Origin: Morella rubra
Taxonomy: Eukaryota > Streptophyta > Magnoliopsida > Fagales > Myricaceae
Direction of reading: 5' to 3'
Assembly: GCA_003952965.2 (NCBI GenBank)
Contig: CM025851.1
Coordinates: forward strand, 15,364,099 to 15,428,098
Length of the DNA: 64,000 bases
The notes below the pieces were generated by a model that was given only the letters and a program-made list of their open reading frames with translations, was not told the DNA's origin and did no database searches. Position numbers and translations under genes: made by a program. Of the stretch, positions 61,540 to 64,000 are shown one piece after another (position 1 is the first letter of the stretch; every line of letters begins with the position of its first letter).

Positions 61540-62780
61540 TATATATATGACCCCCAGCAGATAGTTTATAGTTTAAATGCAACATGCATTATTTTTTCCC
61601 TTAAACCATAACCATCAAATGAGTTCACTAATTATTGATTAATGTATGATGCAAAATGGAGCTATTACAAGCCGAACTGGAGGCACTTATCGAAAAAGCA
61701 AAATGGCCCCAACAGCACTTCCGCATTTGCACAAAAGTGCCTAATTGGCGCTTATGTGGGAAGTGCTTTTTGTCCAATAACGAGGGCCAGCGGTGATTAA
61801 CTCATTCTCTTAGTTCCTTTTTTTTTTTTTTAGTCAAAACAGCTAGCTATAGTTAAGATCAAGGAAGTTTGAAAACCTCAAGTACATACTTTAAGAGACG
61901 TGTCAGACCTTCCGAAGAGGTGACGGGCTAACGAGCAAAGGGGCCTAACGGCCTTACAAACCCAAGCCAAAAGGGCAAGAAGAGACCCATAAAGGGTGGA
62001 AAGCCTACGAAGGGCAGTAAGCTGAAAAGACCAGCGAAAAAGGAAAGTCAATGGTAGAAGAGGGAGGTAGGACCAGTAGTTGAAGGCGAGGAGTCGGCCA
62101 AATGGAAAAATGGGGTGGAGTGTGAGATCCATGCGCATGCGCGCGCGTGGGCCCCCATGAGCCACCCGGTTGGTCGTCGGGGAAGACCGCGAGGAGCGTG
62201 TGGATGTTCAGATGCCAGTCACCTGGCATGTGCATACCGGAAAGGACCACCTGCTGCTGAAAAAGGAGGAAGGGACGGGCGCGTGAAATCCACGTGCACG
62301 CGTGGCAGTGCATGAGGTCCACACGTCGTCCCGTCACATGCTGGCTAGTGCAGAAATCTTCTCCGGTCGATGTAGATGTCATCTCGCCGGTCATGGTCTT
62401 CAAAAGCGTCTAGGAACGCGTAGATCTAGGCAACAACTCTACTGGAACAAAGCCCCTAAAAATTATTAGAAGTTGGGGTTATTGAGGGTTTCAGTCATAA
62501 AAGGCAAGAGACAAGGAGGAGAGAGGGTGAGAGGAGGCCGGAGGAGGAGATGGGGGAAAGGGTCAGTCAACTAAGGAGGAGAAAATTCTAGAGAGAAGGC
62601 AAAGCCTCTTTCTCTAGAATAGGCGTCATCAATTGATCGATAATTGGTCGCTACATTCTTTTAATTCTTTAAGACCTCTAAAAACCAGCCTAAAACCAGG
62701 TCTCACAGAAAACAATAGAACAAGTAGGAAACAGACTACACTTGGGTGAAAAAAAAAACGGTACATAGGAGGATTGAGAT
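61540..62780. other. Spacer with GC-rich block and a short hairpin
   Basis: 62100-62410 is unusually GC-rich with GCGCGC runs; frames across it look random. A near-perfect hairpin (ATTCTAGAGAGAAGGC, loop AAA) lies at 62585-62620. No gene recognised. Confidence 0.45.
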
Positions 62781-62982
62781 CCTCTTGCAATTCTGTGTTC
62801 AAATTGTATTGTAGAATTCGGAGAGAGATAGACACAACAGGTAAACCTCAATCTAAGGTCCATATTGCCTGAAACTTTATATGGATAGATATGAGCAACA
62901 TTAAATGATGTAGGATCCATCTATTGTGTCTATCTCTTTCCAAATTCTACCATACAATTTGGGCAGGGAATTGCAGATGATC
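62781..62982. mobile_element. Fold-back MITE, about 200 bp
   Basis: Inverted arms 62781-62845 and about 62917-62982 share GATAGACACAA/TTGTGTCTATC, TAGAATTcGGA and CAATTTG blocks, with a 70-bp centre. No coding sequence. Confidence 0.75.
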
Positions 62983-63105
62983 TTAATACTACAAAGAATA
63001 CTAATAGAGAAAATCTAGGTCATTCTGGTTAGGCGCAAGAATTAAAGCTTTTTAATTTTATACAAGGCATAAAGAGTAGAATAAGATCGAAGCAAATAGC
63101 ACTCT

Positions 63106-64000
63106 CTAGCTCCTTTTGCCCACCTCAATTTCTTTTTCTTTTCTTTTTTCTAAATAAATTTCATAACATTCACCAGCAAACCTCAAGGGAAACCTTGGGT
63201 TATCACAGGTGAGAATGGAAATCGGTACAACGGAGGTTGGGGTATTCCCAACAAGATTTTCAGACAGGGCCCATTTAGCAAGCTTTTGGGCAGCCGAATT
63301 TGCAAGACGTTTAACATTATGAAAGGACCACAAACTATGACAACTGCTTAAAGCAAAAATATCATCAATGATCGAACGAATACTCCAATCAGCAGTGTAT
63401 CCTTCAATGGACAGAGCCTCAATCACGTTCTTGGAATCTCCTTCAAAGATCACAGCATTCTTTTGCAAGAAAGTCGCCTCCTGAACAGCGAGAAACGCTG
63501 CTCTAGCCTCGCCCACAAGTGGGCTGCTTGGAGGTAATCTCTTCGTCCAAGCAAAGAGTAAACTTCCGACTTCATTCCTGAACACCTCAATTTCACTTTG
63601 CAATAAATAGAACAAACGTAGAAATAGCTCAGTTTCCACCCTTAATCTTTGTGCAGCAGCCTGTTATGGGCTGAAAGTGCTTGTACCACTCCCGGTTCAG
63701 AGTGCATGCTATCAATTAATTTCTTATATGTATCCCTACTGCCGAGAGGCAAGAGCCAAAACAGAGTTTGAAGCTCGAAAGCACCCCAAATGAACACCAG
63801 GGCAGAGATAATAAACATAGCCTCGTGCAGCACCAACGGCAAGTTTCTTATCTGTTTAGCTGCCCCCTCACAAATTCCATTCAAGTAATCCAGTACACAG
63901 CACCAATATTAGAATTACATCACTGTTTTCTAGCTTGAAGAACCTTTAAGGGACACATGAAAAGGAAAAAACTCTCCCCAGAGTCTCAAGTCTTGTACGA
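63106..64000 (-). mobile_element. LINE 3' fragment (RNase H-like domain), runs off the window
   Basis: Minus ORF 63639-63106 contains LVGEARAAFLAVQEATF, VIFEGDSKNVIEAL and SFHNVKRLANSAAQKLAKWA. It ends NLVGNTPTSVVPISILTCDN, the RVT_3 RNase H fold. The region upstream on minus (63884-63642) is a spacer typical between zf-RVT and RNase H. The 3' end is an A-rich run on minus near 63122-63150. Confidence 0.85.

Noticed and set aside
62005-62403. 132-codon minus-strand ORF
   Set aside because: GC-rich sequence opens several frames at once; no motif seen.

Overview
The window reads as nuclear DNA of a flowering plant, a eudicot and probably a woody one. Genes have short GT-AG introns, spacers are AT-rich, and transposable elements of nearly every plant class are nested in each other. 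The species cannot be named from sequence alone.

Only three genes look intact, all on the minus strand. (1) 3755-8259: six exons, 742 residues, a conserved plant protein of unknown function. (2) 9929-13066: seven exons including a 15-nt micro-exon, 478 residues, an At1g61900-like GPI-anchored SPARK protein, with a probable untranslated first exon near 16.15-16.25 kb. (3) 37879-39733: five exons, 325 residues, an NADPH-dependent reductase of the eugenol synthase/PCBER (NmrA-like) family with a TATA box upstream. I rebuilt the exon joins by hand from splice sites and reading phase.

Layout. 0-3 kb: a decayed ORF split by a short gag-only Ty1-copia-like element with LTRs, PBS, PPT and TSD. 3-16 kb: genes 1 and 2. 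17-30 kb: MITEs, hAT elements, a Ty1-copia pol scrap, a 2.7-kb hAT-type element with a perfect 8-bp TSD and a gene-like interior (22543-25236), a tandem duplication and a likely LTR. 30.6-32.8 kb: a Pack-MULE-like element with about 146-bp TIRs carrying exon fragments of a nucleobase-ascorbate transporter and an NFD4/nodulin-like MFS protein in opposite orientations. 34-36 kb: an F-box pseudogene split by a 341-bp TRIM. 37-39.9 kb: gene 3. 40-43.7 kb: a fold-back element and hAT remnants. 43.7-54.2 kb: a composite of PPR-derived inverted repeats and a LINE, tandemly duplicated, with one copy split by a 1.5-kb solo LTR. 54-64 kb: LINE fragments, a fold-back palindrome, a NAC fragment, an hAT transposase relic and a fold-back MITE.

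The three genes do not form a pathway; they are islands among repeats. The most unusual content is the gene-capturing TIR elements and the PPR-derived inverted repeats, both possible sources of chimeric or double-stranded RNA.
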